Below are positions 1 to 9,720 of a stretch of 64,000 bases of DNA, in pieces. Origin of the DNA: an uncultured Butyrivibrio sp. (GTDB lineage Bacteria; Bacillota; Clostridia; Lachnospirales; Lachnospiraceae); the NCBI RefSeq assembly GCF_947169445.1, contig NZ_CAMVPU010000018.1:6957-70956 (forward strand), given 5' to 3'. Positions within the stretch are counted from its first letter, which is position 1. Every line of letters begins with the position of its first letter. The notes under the pieces were generated by a model that had not been told where the DNA came from, ran no database searches, and worked only from the letters and a program-made list of their open reading frames with translations. The translations under genes were made by a program, and so were the position numbers.

Positions 1-38
1 CTAAATCATCGGTTACAGGTTCTAGGAGGATTATTATT

Positions 39-1808
39 TTGAGTAACAAAAGTTTAGACGCTAAGATGCTGTCAAAAATGTTTTTGACTGGTGCCAAGAA
101 TCTTGAGGCTAAAAAGGAATGGATCAACGAGCTTAATGTTTTTCCTGTTCCTGATGGCGATACAGGCACAAATATGACAATGACTATTATGTCAGCAGCT
201 AAAGAGGTTAGCAGCATTGGCGAAAATGCTTCCATGGAGGCTATCTGTAAGGCTATTTCTTCAGGATCTCTTCGTGGAGCAAGAGGTAACTCAGGTGTTA
301 TACTTTCACAGCTTCTTAGAGGATTTACTAAGGTTGTGAAGACCCATGATGTAGTGGATGTTTCTATATTGGCAGAAGCTTTTGAAAAAGCTGTTGAGAC
401 TGCTTATAAGGCAGTTATGAAGCCTAAGGAAGGTACAATTCTTACAGTTGCTAAGGGTGCCAGCGAGAAGGCTAGAGAGCTTGCAGCAGAAGGTGCTGAA
501 GATATTGAATATTTCTGTACAGAGGTTATTAAATATGCAGAGGAAGTTCTTGCCAAGACTCCTGATATGCTTCCTGTACTTAAGCAGGCCGGCGTTGTAG
601 ATTCAGGTGGACAGGGACTTGTTCAGGTTCTTAAGGGAGCACTTGATGGTTTCCTTGGAAAAGAGATAGATCTTTCTATTACCGAAGATAAGGTTACACC
701 GGGTGCCAGAAGTAAGGCTGAGGCCAAGGAAGAAGATATTAAGTTTGGCTACTGTACTGAATTTATTGTACTTTTAAATAAGCCTCTTAATGTTAAGCAG
801 GAAATCGATTTTAAGGGATTTTTGGAATCTATCGGTGATAGTATAGTTATGGTTGCAGACGATGAGATCTGCAAGGTTCATGTACATTCTAATGATCCTG
901 GACTTGCTATTCAGAGAGCTCTTATGTATGGTCAGCTTTCTAATATGAAAATTGATAACATGAGAATGGAGCACCGTGAGAAGCTTTTCCATGAGAATAA
1001 TGATGGATCATGGGCTGAGATTCAGACAGAGATTAATGGAGCTGCAGAGCTTACACCTACATATGCTCCTGATGATGATATTCCTCTTGGCAATAAGGTT
1101 GAGAGCGCTTCTAGTCCGGTTAATAATGAGCCACGTAAGGAAATCGGTTTTGTTACTGTATGCGCCGGAAGCGGTCTTGCTGAGATATTCAGAGGTCTTG
1201 GAGTAGACTACGTTATCGAAGGTGGCCAGACCATGAATCCAAGTACTGCAGATATCATGGATGCTGTTGATAAAGTTAATGCTGATACAGTTATCGTGCT
1301 TCCTAATAATAAGAATATTATCCTTGCAGCCAATCAGGCAGCTATTATGTCTGAAGATAATGCAGATGGAAAGAGAATTGTAGTTGTTCCTTCCAAGACT
1401 GTACCACAGGGTATTACAGCTATAATCAATTATGTACCGGAGACTCCTGTAGATGATGCAGTTGCAGCTATGACCGAGTCACTGTCAACTGTTAACACAG
1501 GTGAAGTTACTTATGCTGTAAGAGATACAGTTATTGAAGATGTTCAGATCAAGCAGGGTGATTATATGGGAATCGGTGATTCCGGTATTCTTGCTGTAGG
1601 CGGAGAAATTGTTGACGTAGCTTCTGATATGCTTGATAAGATGATGAATGAAAATCTTGAACTTATTAGTATCTACTATGGCAGTGATGTTGACGAAAAT
1701 GATGCCAATGCTTTAAGAGACAGAGTTGCACAGAAGTATCCTTCTTGCGATGTTGAGCTTCAGTTTGGCGGACAGCCTATTTACTATTATATTTTATCTG
1801 CAGAATAA
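39..1808 (+). CDS. fakA: Fatty acid kinase catalytic subunit FakA (DhaL/YloV family)
   Basis: This 589-residue protein phosphorylates fatty acids held by a DegV-type FakB carrier, feeding exogenous fatty acids to phospholipid synthesis. The N-terminal DhaL domain (about residues 1-200) carries the nucleotide/Mg-binding motif VPDGDTGTNM and GARGNSGVILSQ. A middle domain and a C-terminal DegV-like domain follow, and the length fits the family. The TTG start at 39 is chosen because AGGAGG lies 8 bases upstream; the frame stays open to the window edge, so a longer N terminus cannot be strictly excluded. A perfect hairpin terminator follows the gene. A DegV/FakB-like gene lies two genes downstream, which supports the role. 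Family assignment is firm; lipid function is inferred from homologues. Confidence 0.9.
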   Translation: MSNKSLDAKMLSKMFLTGAKNLEAKKEWINELNVFPVPDGDTGTNMTMTIMSAAKEVSSIGENASMEAICKAISSGSLRGARGNSGVILSQLLRGFTKVVKTHDVVDVSILAEAFEKAVETAYKAVMKPKEGTILTVAKGASEKARELAAEGAEDIEYFCTEVIKYAEEVLAKTPDMLPVLKQAGVVDSGGQGLVQVLKGALDGFLGKEIDLSITEDKVTPGARSKAEAKEEDIKFGYCTEFIVLLNKPLNVKQEIDFKGFLESIGDSIVMVADDEICKVHVHSNDPGLAIQRALMYGQLSNMKIDNMRMEHREKLFHENNDGSWAEIQTEINGAAELTPTYAPDDDIPLGNKVESASSPVNNEPRKEIGFVTVCAGSGLAEIFRGLGVDYVIEGGQTMNPSTADIMDAVDKVNADTVIVLPNNKNIILAANQAAIMSEDNADGKRIVVVPSKTVPQGITAIINYVPETPVDDAVAAMTESLSTVNTGEVTYAVRDTVIEDVQIKQGDYMGIGDSGILAVGGEIVDVASDMLDKMMNENLELISIYYGSDVDENDANALRDRVAQKYPSCDVELQFGGQPIYYYILSAE

Positions 1809-1825
1809 TAATTCTTGTGTATATG

Positions 1826-1853
1826 AGCCGGGCATTTCTATGCCCGGCTTTTT
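1826..1853 (+). terminator. Rho-independent terminator after fakA
   Basis: Ten-base perfect inverted repeat AGCCGGGCAT / ATGCCCGGCT with a four-base loop, followed by a run of five T. It sits 17 bases after the fakA stop and separates it from recG. Confidence 0.92.
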
Positions 1854-1877
1854 ACAAATTTATAAGAGGGCATAAAG

Positions 1878-3947
1878 TTGGGAAATAATTACTTAAATGA
1901 ACAGGTAACCGGGTTAAAAGGAATAGGTGAAAAGACAGCAAAGCTTTTCGAAAAATGCGGTGTGAAGACTGTTGGAGATCTTTTGACCTATTATCCAAGA
2001 GGATATGATGGCTTTGAAGCGCCGCTACCGGCATGTGATTTGAAATCCGGAATGGTAAATGCCTGTAAGCTTACAATTATTGGAAGCATTGTAAAGAGAA
2101 GAGTACGTAACCTCTCAATTATTTCATTTGAAGCGGCGGATCAGACTGGAAAGGTACGGATCACGTATTTTAATGCACCTTATCTGGCAAACTCATTAAA
2201 GAGTGGAACTACGCACATCTTTCGAGGTCTTGTTCAGAAAAAGGGAAGTGCCTTTACAATAGATCAGCCCAAAATGTATAAAATTGAAGAATATGCTGCT
2301 CTTATCGGAAGGCTACTTCCAAGATATCCTCTTGTAAAAGGACTTACTAATAATGCAGTTACAAAAGCTGTAGAACAGGCTTTTTTACATGTAGGCAAGC
2401 TTGAAGAATTTATTCCGGAAGAAATATTAAAAAGATTGTCGCTTATAGAATATTTTGAAGCTGTTAAAGGAATTCATTTTCCTCAAAATGAGGAGCAATT
2501 GGAAAAAGCCAGAAGGCGTCTTGCATATAACGAATTTCTTTTATTTGTAATTAATCTAAGACTGTTAAAGAAAAACCAGGAAGAAATAAAAAACAGTTAT
2601 CCAATGATCGAAGTTGCTGATGTAAAAAGGCTTTTAGAGAAGCTTCCTTATAAGCTTACAAAAGCTCAGGAAAATGCATGGAAAGATATTCAAAATGACC
2701 TGTCAGGCGAAAATGTAATGAACAGGCTTATTCAGGGGGATGTTGGAAGTGGTAAGACTATACTTGCTCTTTTAGCTCTTTTGACGGCTGCGGGAAATGG
2801 ATATCAGGGAGCGCTTATGGCTCCTACAGAGGTTCTGGCTGCTCAGCATTATGAAAGCTTTAAGGAACTTATTGATAAGTATAATATAACTACGCTTAAA
2901 CCGGTTTTGCTTACGGGAGCACTATCTGCAAAAGATAAGAAAGAGGCTCAGCGCCAGATAAAGGAAGGCGAAGTAAACTGTATCATTGGAACAAATGCTC
3001 TTATTCAGTCTAAGGTGGAGTATAAAAATCTTGCTCTGGTCATTACAGATGAGCAGCATAGATTTGGTGTAAGACAAAGAGAGGCTCTTGCCGGTAAGGG
3101 GCTTAATACTCACGTTCTTGCAATGAGTGCAACACCTATACCAAGAACGCTGGCTATAATTTTGTATGGTGATCTGCATATTTCTATTATAAACGAGCTA
3201 CCTGCAGGCAGAGTTCCTATTAAAAACTGCGTTGTTGGAACAGATTACAGAAATACTGCTTATAAATTTATAAAAGATCAGGTAGAGCAGGGGCGTCAGG
3301 CTTATGTAATATGCCCTATGGTTGAAGAGGGCGAACTTGATGGCGTAACTAATGTAACTGATTATACCCAGACTCTTCGAGAAGTGTTGCCGCCATCTAT
3401 TACTGTTGGAATGCTTCATGGCAAAATGAAACCTGCGCAGAAGGATGAAATAATGGAGGCTTTTGCAAGGCGTGACATAGATGTTCTTGTATCCACAACT
3501 GTAATTGAAGTCGGAATCAATGTACCAAATGCTACGGTTATGATGATTGAGAATTCTGAACGGTTTGGTTTATCACAGCTGCATCAGCTTAGGGGCCGCG
3601 TGGGAAGAGGAAAGCATCAGTCTTATTGCATTTTCATAAATACTTCTGAAAGTGATGAAGCAAAGCAGCGCCTTAGTATCATGAATAAAACAAATGACGG
3701 CTTTGTGATAGCAGAGGAAGATCTTCAGCAGAGAGGCCCTGGAGATTTGTTTGGTGTAAGACAGAGCGGAGAACTGAATTTCAGAGTTGGAGATATTTAC
3801 CATGACGCTGATCTGGTAAAAGAATCTGCTATGGATGCTGATAGGATTTTGAACGAAGATCCGAATTTAGAGTTTCCACAACATCGTGTATTGAAGGATA
3901 CTCTGGCCACAAAATCGGCAAATTTTGTTGACTTTGCAACTTTATAA
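1878..3947 (+). CDS. recG: ATP-dependent DNA helicase RecG
   Basis: RecG remodels stalled replication forks and branch-migrates Holliday junctions. The 689-residue protein has the N-terminal wedge/OB region (about 1-235), then superfamily 2 helicase motifs: Walker A GDVGSGKT, DEQH (motif II), SATPIPRT (motif III), and the C-terminal RGRVGRG motif VI with the QQRGPGDLFGVRQSGE stretch typical of RecG. The length matches the family. The start is TTG at 1878 with GAGGG seven bases upstream. It lies between fakA (after a terminator) and a degV gene and shows no sign of damage. Confidence 0.96.
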   Translation: MGNNYLNEQVTGLKGIGEKTAKLFEKCGVKTVGDLLTYYPRGYDGFEAPLPACDLKSGMVNACKLTIIGSIVKRRVRNLSIISFEAADQTGKVRITYFNAPYLANSLKSGTTHIFRGLVQKKGSAFTIDQPKMYKIEEYAALIGRLLPRYPLVKGLTNNAVTKAVEQAFLHVGKLEEFIPEEILKRLSLIEYFEAVKGIHFPQNEEQLEKARRRLAYNEFLLFVINLRLLKKNQEEIKNSYPMIEVADVKRLLEKLPYKLTKAQENAWKDIQNDLSGENVMNRLIQGDVGSGKTILALLALLTAAGNGYQGALMAPTEVLAAQHYESFKELIDKYNITTLKPVLLTGALSAKDKKEAQRQIKEGEVNCIIGTNALIQSKVEYKNLALVITDEQHRFGVRQREALAGKGLNTHVLAMSATPIPRTLAIILYGDLHISIINELPAGRVPIKNCVVGTDYRNTAYKFIKDQVEQGRQAYVICPMVEEGELDGVTNVTDYTQTLREVLPPSITVGMLHGKMKPAQKDEIMEAFARRDIDVLVSTTVIEVGINVPNATVMMIENSERFGLSQLHQLRGRVGRGKHQSYCIFINTSESDEAKQRLSIMNKTNDGFVIAEEDLQQRGPGDLFGVRQSGELNFRVGDIYHDADLVKESAMDADRILNEDPNLEFPQHRVLKDTLATKSANFVDFATL

Positions 3948-4016
3948 AAGTAAACTATCTTTAGTTGACTATGATAATAGGGTTATTGTCGGTATAAAGC
4001 CGGGACAGGGGAGAAT

Positions 4017-4886
4017 ATGTCTAAGATAGCAGTAATAACAGACAGCAATAGTGGCATAACACAATCACAGGCTTCAGAGCTTGGTGTATTTGTTGTTCCT
4101 ATGCCATTTACAATTAATAACGAGGACTATTTTGAAGATATAAATCTTTCTCAGGAGCAGTTTTATCAGAAACTTGCTGAGGATGCCTGTGTTTCAACAA
4201 GCCAGCCTTCACCAGATTCTCTTATGACTATGTGGGACAAGGTTTTACAGGATTATGATCAGATTATTTACATTCCTATGAGCAGCGGATTATCAGGTTC
4301 TTGTCAGAGTGCTATGATGATTGCTTCAGAGGAATACGAAGGTAAGGTTTTTGTAGTAGATAATCAGCGTATTTCTGTGACTCAGAGACAATCGGCACTT
4401 GATGCTAAGGCTATGGCTGATGCAGGTCTTTCAGCAGAAGAAATAGTTAAAAAACTTATGGATAATAAATTTGAATCAAGTATTTATATTATGCTTGATA
4501 CTCTTTACTATCTAAAAAAAGGCGGCAGAATCACTCCTGCAGCAGCTGCACTTGGAACGCTTCTTAGATTAAAGCCTGTACTACAGATCCAGGGCGAGAA
4601 GCTTGATGCTTTTGCCAAGGCTAGAACCAGTTCCCAGGGCAAAAATATAATGATAAATGCCATAAAGGCAGATATAGAGAATAGATTTGGCGGTTTTGAT
4701 TCAAAAGATTTCTGGATTTCATGTGCTTATACCAAGGATCTGGAAACAGCAAGTGAATGGAAGAAGGAAGTTGAGAATGCATTTCCCGGAGTGGATATAA
4801 ATATGAATCCACTTTCTCTTTCAGTTGCCTGTCACATCGGTCCTGGGGCTCTGGCAGTGACAGTAACCAAAAAAGTTCATTTTTGA
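4017..4886 (+). CDS. DegV family fatty-acid-binding protein (FakB-like)
   Basis: A 289-residue DegV-fold protein. Family members bind a single fatty acid and present it to FakA for phosphorylation. Visible family motifs are the N-terminal DSNSGI, STSQPSP, SSGLSGSCQSA and the LKKGGRI segment, in the usual order and spacing, and the length is typical. The ATG follows a GGGGAGA ribosome site. Its closeness to fakA (two genes upstream) makes a FakB role likely, though genomes usually encode several DegV paralogues with different chain preferences, and specificity cannot be read here. Confidence 0.9.
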   Translation: MSKIAVITDSNSGITQSQASELGVFVVPMPFTINNEDYFEDINLSQEQFYQKLAEDACVSTSQPSPDSLMTMWDKVLQDYDQIIYIPMSSGLSGSCQSAMMIASEEYEGKVFVVDNQRISVTQRQSALDAKAMADAGLSAEEIVKKLMDNKFESSIYIMLDTLYYLKKGGRITPAAAALGTLLRLKPVLQIQGEKLDAFAKARTSSQGKNIMINAIKADIENRFGGFDSKDFWISCAYTKDLETASEWKKEVENAFPGVDINMNPLSLSVACHIGPGALAVTVTKKVHF

Positions 4887-4930
4887 ACAAGACTATTTTG
4901 ATTTAAAAAGTATTGAAAAGGGGTTTTTAA

Positions 4931-6853
4931 ATGGCTTCATTTGAACAGTATGACGCTTCCAGTATTACCGTTTTAGAGGGGCTTGAGGCAGTTAGAAAGC
5001 GCCCAGGTATGTACATTGGAAGTGTTACTACCCGTGGTCTTAATCATCTTGTCTATGAGATTGTAGACAATGCGGTAGATGAGCATCTTGCAGGTTTCTG
5101 CAACAAAATCCATGTTACTCTTGAGGCAGATGGATCTGCTACTGTTGAAGATAATGGTAGAGGTATTCCTGTAGGGCTTCATGCCAAAGGAATTACTGCT
5201 GAGCGAGTTGTTCTTACCATGCTTCATGCAGGCGGTAAATTTGATAATAATGCGTATAAGACAAGTGGTGGACTTCATGGTGTAGGTTCATCAGTTGTTA
5301 ACGCGCTTTCAAATCATATGACTGTCAGAATTAAAAAGGACGGTTATATATATGAGGATTCCTATGAACGCGGAATTCCGAAGACGGAACTTGTTAATGG
5401 TCTTTTAACTCCTATTGGTACTACCAAGGAGACCGGTACTACAATTAATTTCCTGCCGGATGATACTATTTTTGAAAAGACAAGATTTAAGGAAGATGAC
5501 ATTAAATCAAGACTTCACGAAACAGCTTACCTTAATCCTGAGCTTACAATTATATTCCAGGATAAAAGACCGGGTGTAGAGGAATATATCGAGTTCCACG
5601 AGCCAGATGGAATCACAGGATTTATCAAAGACATGAACAAATCAAAAGAGTCTGTTCATGATGTTATTTCTTTTAGCGGTGAAAGCGAAGGCGTTGAGGT
5701 AGAGGTTGCTTTCCAGTATGTTAACGAGTTCCACGAGGAAGTACTGGGCTTTTGTAATAATATCTACAATGCTGAAGGCGGTACACATTTAACCGGCTTT
5801 AAGACAATGTTTACCAATATCATCAATCAGTACGCAAGAGAGCTTAATATCCTTAAGGAAAAGGACGTTAATTTCACCGGTACTGATGTAAGAAATGGTA
5901 TGACAGCAGTTGTTTCTATCAAGCATCCGGACCCGAGATTTGAAGGTCAGACCAAGACTAAGCTTGATAATCAGGATGCTGCCAAAGTTGTATCCAAGAT
6001 AACTAACGATGAGATGACAAGATTTTTTGACAGAAATCTTGAAGTGCTGAAATCTATTATTGGATGCGCCGAGAAAGCTGCCAAGATCAGGAAAACCGAA
6101 GAGAAAGCAAAGACAAATATGCTTACCAAGCAGAAATACTCTTTTGATTCTAACGGTAAGCTTGCTAACTGCATCAGTAAAGATGCTTCTAAGTGCGAGA
6201 TTTTCATTGTAGAGGGTGATTCTGCCGGTGGTAGTGCCAAGATGGCAAGAGACAGGAATTTCCAGGCCATTCTTCCTATCAGAGGTAAGATCCTGAACGT
6301 AGAAAAAGCTAGTATTGATAAAGTACTGGCAAATGCCGAGATCAAGACAATGATCAATGCCTTTGGCTGTGGCTTTTCAGAAGGTTATGGCAATGACTTT
6401 GATATAAACAAGCTTCGCTATGACAAGATCATTATTATGGCCGATGCGGACGTTGATGGTGAGCATATTTCTACGCTTTTGCTTACACTTTTTTACAGAT
6501 TTATGCCGGAGCTTATTTATCAGGGACATGTTTATGTGGCTATGCCGCCTCTTTATAAAGCAATGCCTGCAAGAGGCAAGGAAGAGTATCTTTACGATGA
6601 TTCTGCCCTTGCCAAGTATAGAGCTTCACACAAAGGTTCTTTTACATTACAGAGATATAAAGGTCTTGGTGAGATGGATGCGCAGCAGCTTTGGGAGACA
6701 ACTCTTGATCCAGAGAGAAGACTTCTTAAGGCTGTAGAAATAGAAGATGCCAAGATGGCTTCTCAGATAACCGAGCTTTTGATGGGAGTTGATGTTCCTC
6801 CCAGAAGAGATTATATTCATCAGCATGCAACTGACGCTGAATTGGACATCTGA
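4931..6853 (+). CDS. parE: Type IIA topoisomerase ATPase subunit (ParE/GyrB family), probably topoisomerase IV ParE
   Basis: A 640-residue B subunit containing the GHKL ATPase (RKRPGMYIGS, EIVDNAVDE, GRGIPVG, GGLHGVGSSVVNALS), the transducer with QTKTKLDN, and a TOPRIM domain (EGDSAGGSAK, DADVDGEH). It ends with the short GyrB/ParE tail (QRYKGLGEMDAQQLWETT). With the next gene it forms the ATP-driven A2B2 strand-passage enzyme. The B subunit alone does not separate gyrase from topoisomerase IV, and ILPIRGKILNVEKA is rather gyrase-like. The name rests on the partner, which lacks the gyrase CTD box, and on a locus without dnaA/recF. AAAAGGGG precedes the ATG. Confidence 0.75.
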   Translation: MASFEQYDASSITVLEGLEAVRKRPGMYIGSVTTRGLNHLVYEIVDNAVDEHLAGFCNKIHVTLEADGSATVEDNGRGIPVGLHAKGITAERVVLTMLHAGGKFDNNAYKTSGGLHGVGSSVVNALSNHMTVRIKKDGYIYEDSYERGIPKTELVNGLLTPIGTTKETGTTINFLPDDTIFEKTRFKEDDIKSRLHETAYLNPELTIIFQDKRPGVEEYIEFHEPDGITGFIKDMNKSKESVHDVISFSGESEGVEVEVAFQYVNEFHEEVLGFCNNIYNAEGGTHLTGFKTMFTNIINQYARELNILKEKDVNFTGTDVRNGMTAVVSIKHPDPRFEGQTKTKLDNQDAAKVVSKITNDEMTRFFDRNLEVLKSIIGCAEKAAKIRKTEEKAKTNMLTKQKYSFDSNGKLANCISKDASKCEIFIVEGDSAGGSAKMARDRNFQAILPIRGKILNVEKASIDKVLANAEIKTMINAFGCGFSEGYGNDFDINKLRYDKIIIMADADVDGEHISTLLLTLFYRFMPELIYQGHVYVAMPPLYKAMPARGKEEYLYDDSALAKYRASHKGSFTLQRYKGLGEMDAQQLWETTLDPERRLLKAVEIEDAKMASQITELLMGVDVPPRRDYIHQHATDAELDI

Positions 6854-6898
6854 TGATATTACCATATATCATTTTTATATTTTTTGTTGGGAGTTTAT

Positions 6899-9136
6899 AT
6901 GGAAGATAGAATTATAAAAACCGAATACTCTGACCTCATGCAGAAATCCTTTATTGATTATGCTATGAGTGTCATTGTTGCAAGAGCTCTTCCTGATGTA
7001 AGAGACGGACTTAAGCCTGTTCAGCGTAGAACGCTATATGATATGTATGAGCTTGGTATTCGATATGACAGACCTTATCGTAAGAGTGCCAGAATTGTCG
7101 GCGATACCATGGGTAAATATCATCCACATGGTGACAGCTCTATTTACGACTGTCTTGTAGTTATGACTCAGGACTTTAAAAAGAGCATTCCACTTGTGGA
7201 CGGACACGGTAACTTCGGCAACATTGAAGGCGATTCTCATGCTGCAATGCGATATACCGAAGCAAGATTATCCAAAATCACTCAGGAAAACTTCTTAGAG
7301 GACCTTGATAAAAATGTTGTAGATTTTGTACCTAATTTCGATGAAACCGAGAGAGAGCCTTCAGTTCTTCCTGTTAAGATACCTAACTTTCTGATAAATG
7401 GGTCAGAAGGTATTGCTGTAGGTATGGCAACAAGTACACCTCCTCACAATCTTGCAGAGGTTATTGATGCTGAGATTGCTTATATCAAGGATGATACGCT
7501 TACCACCAAAGACCTTATGAAATATATCAAAGGTCCTGATTTTCCTACAGGTGGAATAGTAATAAATAAAGATGACCTTCTTGAAATATACGAAACCGGA
7601 ATGGGCAAGATCAAGGTTCGTGGTAAGGTTGAGACTGAAAAAGGCAAAAATGGTCATATTAACCTTGTTATAACTGAAATTCCTTATACCATGATCGGTA
7701 TGGGAATCGGCAAATTCATGTCAGATGTTGCTGAGCTTGCCGAGAAAAAGGTTACTAATGATATTGTCGATATTTCCAATCAGTCTTCAAAAGAAGGTAT
7801 CAGAATAGTAATTGAACTGAAAAAGGATACCGATGTAGAGAATTTTACTAACCTTTTATACAAGAAGACCAAGCTGGAAGACACCTTTGGTGTAAATATG
7901 CTTGCTATCGACAATGGCAGACCTGAGACTATGTCTCTTAAGGAAATAATGCGTGCCTGCGCTGATTTCCAGTTTGAAACTGCCACAAGGAAATATACAA
8001 CGCTTCTTAAAAAAGAGCAGGAGAAGAAAGAAATTCAGGAAGGCCTTATTAAGGCTTGCAATGTTATTGATCTTGTAATAGAGATTCTGCGCGGATCCAA
8101 GGATCGTGCAATGGCAAAGGAGTGCCTTGTTAACGGAATTACTGATGGAATTAATTTCAAATCAAGAGAATCTAAGGCTATGGCCGCTCAGCTTATGTTT
8201 ACTGAAGCTCAGGCAGATGCCATTCTCGAGATGAGACTTTATAAATTGATTGGTCTTGAATTGGAAGCCCTGGTTAAAGAACATGAGCAGACTGTTGCTA
8301 ATATCTACAGATATGAAGATATTCTTGAAAGTCATGAGTCCATGTCCATGGTAATTCAAAATGACCTTATGAAGGTAAAAAAAGAATTCCAGTCTGCCAG
8401 AAAAACTGTTATTGATAACAGAGAGACAGCAAATTATGAAGAGAAGCCTGTTGAAGAAATTGATGTGGCTTTCATAATGGACAGATTTGGCTATGCCAAG
8501 ACTATTGATGTCTCAACTTATGAAAAGAATAAAGAAACCATTGAAGCTGAATTCAAATATTCTTTTGTAATCAAGAATACCGGTAAGGTATGCTTCTTTA
8601 CAAACACAGGTAATCTGCACACTGTAAAAGCTATGGATCTGCCCCAGGGCAAAATGCGTGATAAGGGCGTTCCTATTGATAATATCAGTAATTTTGATAC
8701 ATCCAAGGAGACAATTGTCCTTGCAGCGAGCCAGTCTGATCTTAATTTATACAGACTTGTATTTACCACTAAAATGTCTATGATTAAAATAGTAGATGGT
8801 GGAGAATTTGATGTTTCCAAGCGTACAGTAGCAGCTACCAAGCTAATGGATGGTGACGAAGTTGTTAATGTTGCTGTTCTCCATACTCAGAAGACTGTAG
8901 TACTTAGAACCAATGAAGGATTCTTCCTGAGATTCTATGTTGATACTATTCCTGAGAAGAAAAAAGCTGCGGTCGGCGTAAGAGGTATGAGACTTGGTAA
9001 AAACGACTATATCCGCGATGTCTATTACTTAAACGACATGGAAGATATGGCTATAGATCACAATGACAAGAAACTGGAAATAGGCCATCTTAAGGTAACC
9101 AGCAGAGATACCAAGGGAACAAAGGTGAGAATATGA
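6899..9136 (+). CDS. parC: Type IIA topoisomerase cleavage subunit (ParC/GyrA family), probably topoisomerase IV ParC
   Basis: The DNA-breaking subunit, about 745 residues from the ATG at 6899 (GTTGGGAG six bases upstream; an upstream in-frame TTG at 6884 has no ribosome site). The winged-helix region shows KPVQRRTLYDM and HPHGDSSIYD, and the catalytic tyrosine lies in AAMRYTEARLS. The quinolone positions are the sensitive S and D/E-type residues (S of GDSS, D of IYD). In the C-terminal beta-pinwheel the place where GyrA has its QRRGGKG-type box reads LPQGKMRDKGVP, so negative supercoiling is not expected and ParC is favoured. The stop overlaps rsmD by four bases. Confidence 0.75.
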   Translation: MEDRIIKTEYSDLMQKSFIDYAMSVIVARALPDVRDGLKPVQRRTLYDMYELGIRYDRPYRKSARIVGDTMGKYHPHGDSSIYDCLVVMTQDFKKSIPLVDGHGNFGNIEGDSHAAMRYTEARLSKITQENFLEDLDKNVVDFVPNFDETEREPSVLPVKIPNFLINGSEGIAVGMATSTPPHNLAEVIDAEIAYIKDDTLTTKDLMKYIKGPDFPTGGIVINKDDLLEIYETGMGKIKVRGKVETEKGKNGHINLVITEIPYTMIGMGIGKFMSDVAELAEKKVTNDIVDISNQSSKEGIRIVIELKKDTDVENFTNLLYKKTKLEDTFGVNMLAIDNGRPETMSLKEIMRACADFQFETATRKYTTLLKKEQEKKEIQEGLIKACNVIDLVIEILRGSKDRAMAKECLVNGITDGINFKSRESKAMAAQLMFTEAQADAILEMRLYKLIGLELEALVKEHEQTVANIYRYEDILESHESMSMVIQNDLMKVKKEFQSARKTVIDNRETANYEEKPVEEIDVAFIMDRFGYAKTIDVSTYEKNKETIEAEFKYSFVIKNTGKVCFFTNTGNLHTVKAMDLPQGKMRDKGVPIDNISNFDTSKETIVLAASQSDLNLYRLVFTTKMSMIKIVDGGEFDVSKRTVAATKLMDGDEVVNVAVLHTQKTVVLRTNEGFFLRFYVDTIPEKKKAAVGVRGMRLGKNDYIRDVYYLNDMEDMAIDHNDKKLEIGHLKVTSRDTKGTKVRI

Positions 9137-9681
9137 GAGTAATTGCAGGAAGTGCCAGAAGATTAAAACTGATAACTCCGGAAGGAAATGATACAAGACC
9201 AACACAGGATCGAATTAAGGAAACTCTTTTTAATATGATCCAGCTGCAGGTTCCGGGTGCTGTTTTTATCGATCTTTTTTCCGGAAGTGGTGGAATAGGT
9301 ATTGAGGCGTTATCAAGAGGTGCTAAAAAAGCATATTTTATCGAGAATGCTGCAAATGCCTATAAATGCATTATGACAAATTTGAAGACTACTCACTTTG
9401 AGGAATTAGCAACAGTAATTAAGCAGGATGTTGTAATCGGTCTTAGAAATATTCATGAGGATGAGGCTGATATCATATTTATTGATCCGCCTTATCACGA
9501 AGACCTGTACGAAAGAACACTTATGCAGCTTGCTGCAATGAATTATGTTACTGCCAATACTATGATCATTGTTGAGGCACCTTTAGAGCTTGATTTTTCT
9601 TTTGCTGATGAACTAGGTTTTGAGGTTAGAAGAGAAAAAGAGTACAAGACCAATAAGCACGTCTTTTTGTATAAAAAGTAA
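9133..9681 (+). CDS. rsmD: 16S rRNA (guanine966-N2)-methyltransferase RsmD
   Basis: A 182-residue Rossmann-fold methyltransferase that modifies G966 in the 30S subunit. The N terminus MRVIAGSARRLKL and TRPTQDRIKETLFN are the family signature. The SAM-binding loop is DLFSGSGGIGIEALSRGA and the catalytic loop is DPPY. The ATG overlaps the parC stop (ATGA), implying translational coupling. It precedes coaD, a pairing common in Firmicutes and other bacteria. Confidence 0.94.
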   Translation: MRVIAGSARRLKLITPEGNDTRPTQDRIKETLFNMIQLQVPGAVFIDLFSGSGGIGIEALSRGAKKAYFIENAANAYKCIMTNLKTTHFEELATVIKQDVVIGLRNIHEDEADIIFIDPPYHEDLYERTLMQLAAMNYVTANTMIIVEAPLELDFSFADELGFEVRREKEYKTNKHVFLYKK

Positions 9682-9720
9682 GCGTTTTATGAATAACTAA
9701 AAATGTAAAAGAAAGGCGAT

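Noticed and set aside
1..38. Possible upstream gene end before fakA
   Set aside because: Too short to judge; frames show no recognisable C terminus, though one frame is open into fakA.
5971..6357. Open frame of 128 codons on the minus strand within parE
   Set aside because: Opposite to the TOPRIM region of parE, without start signal or recognisable motif.
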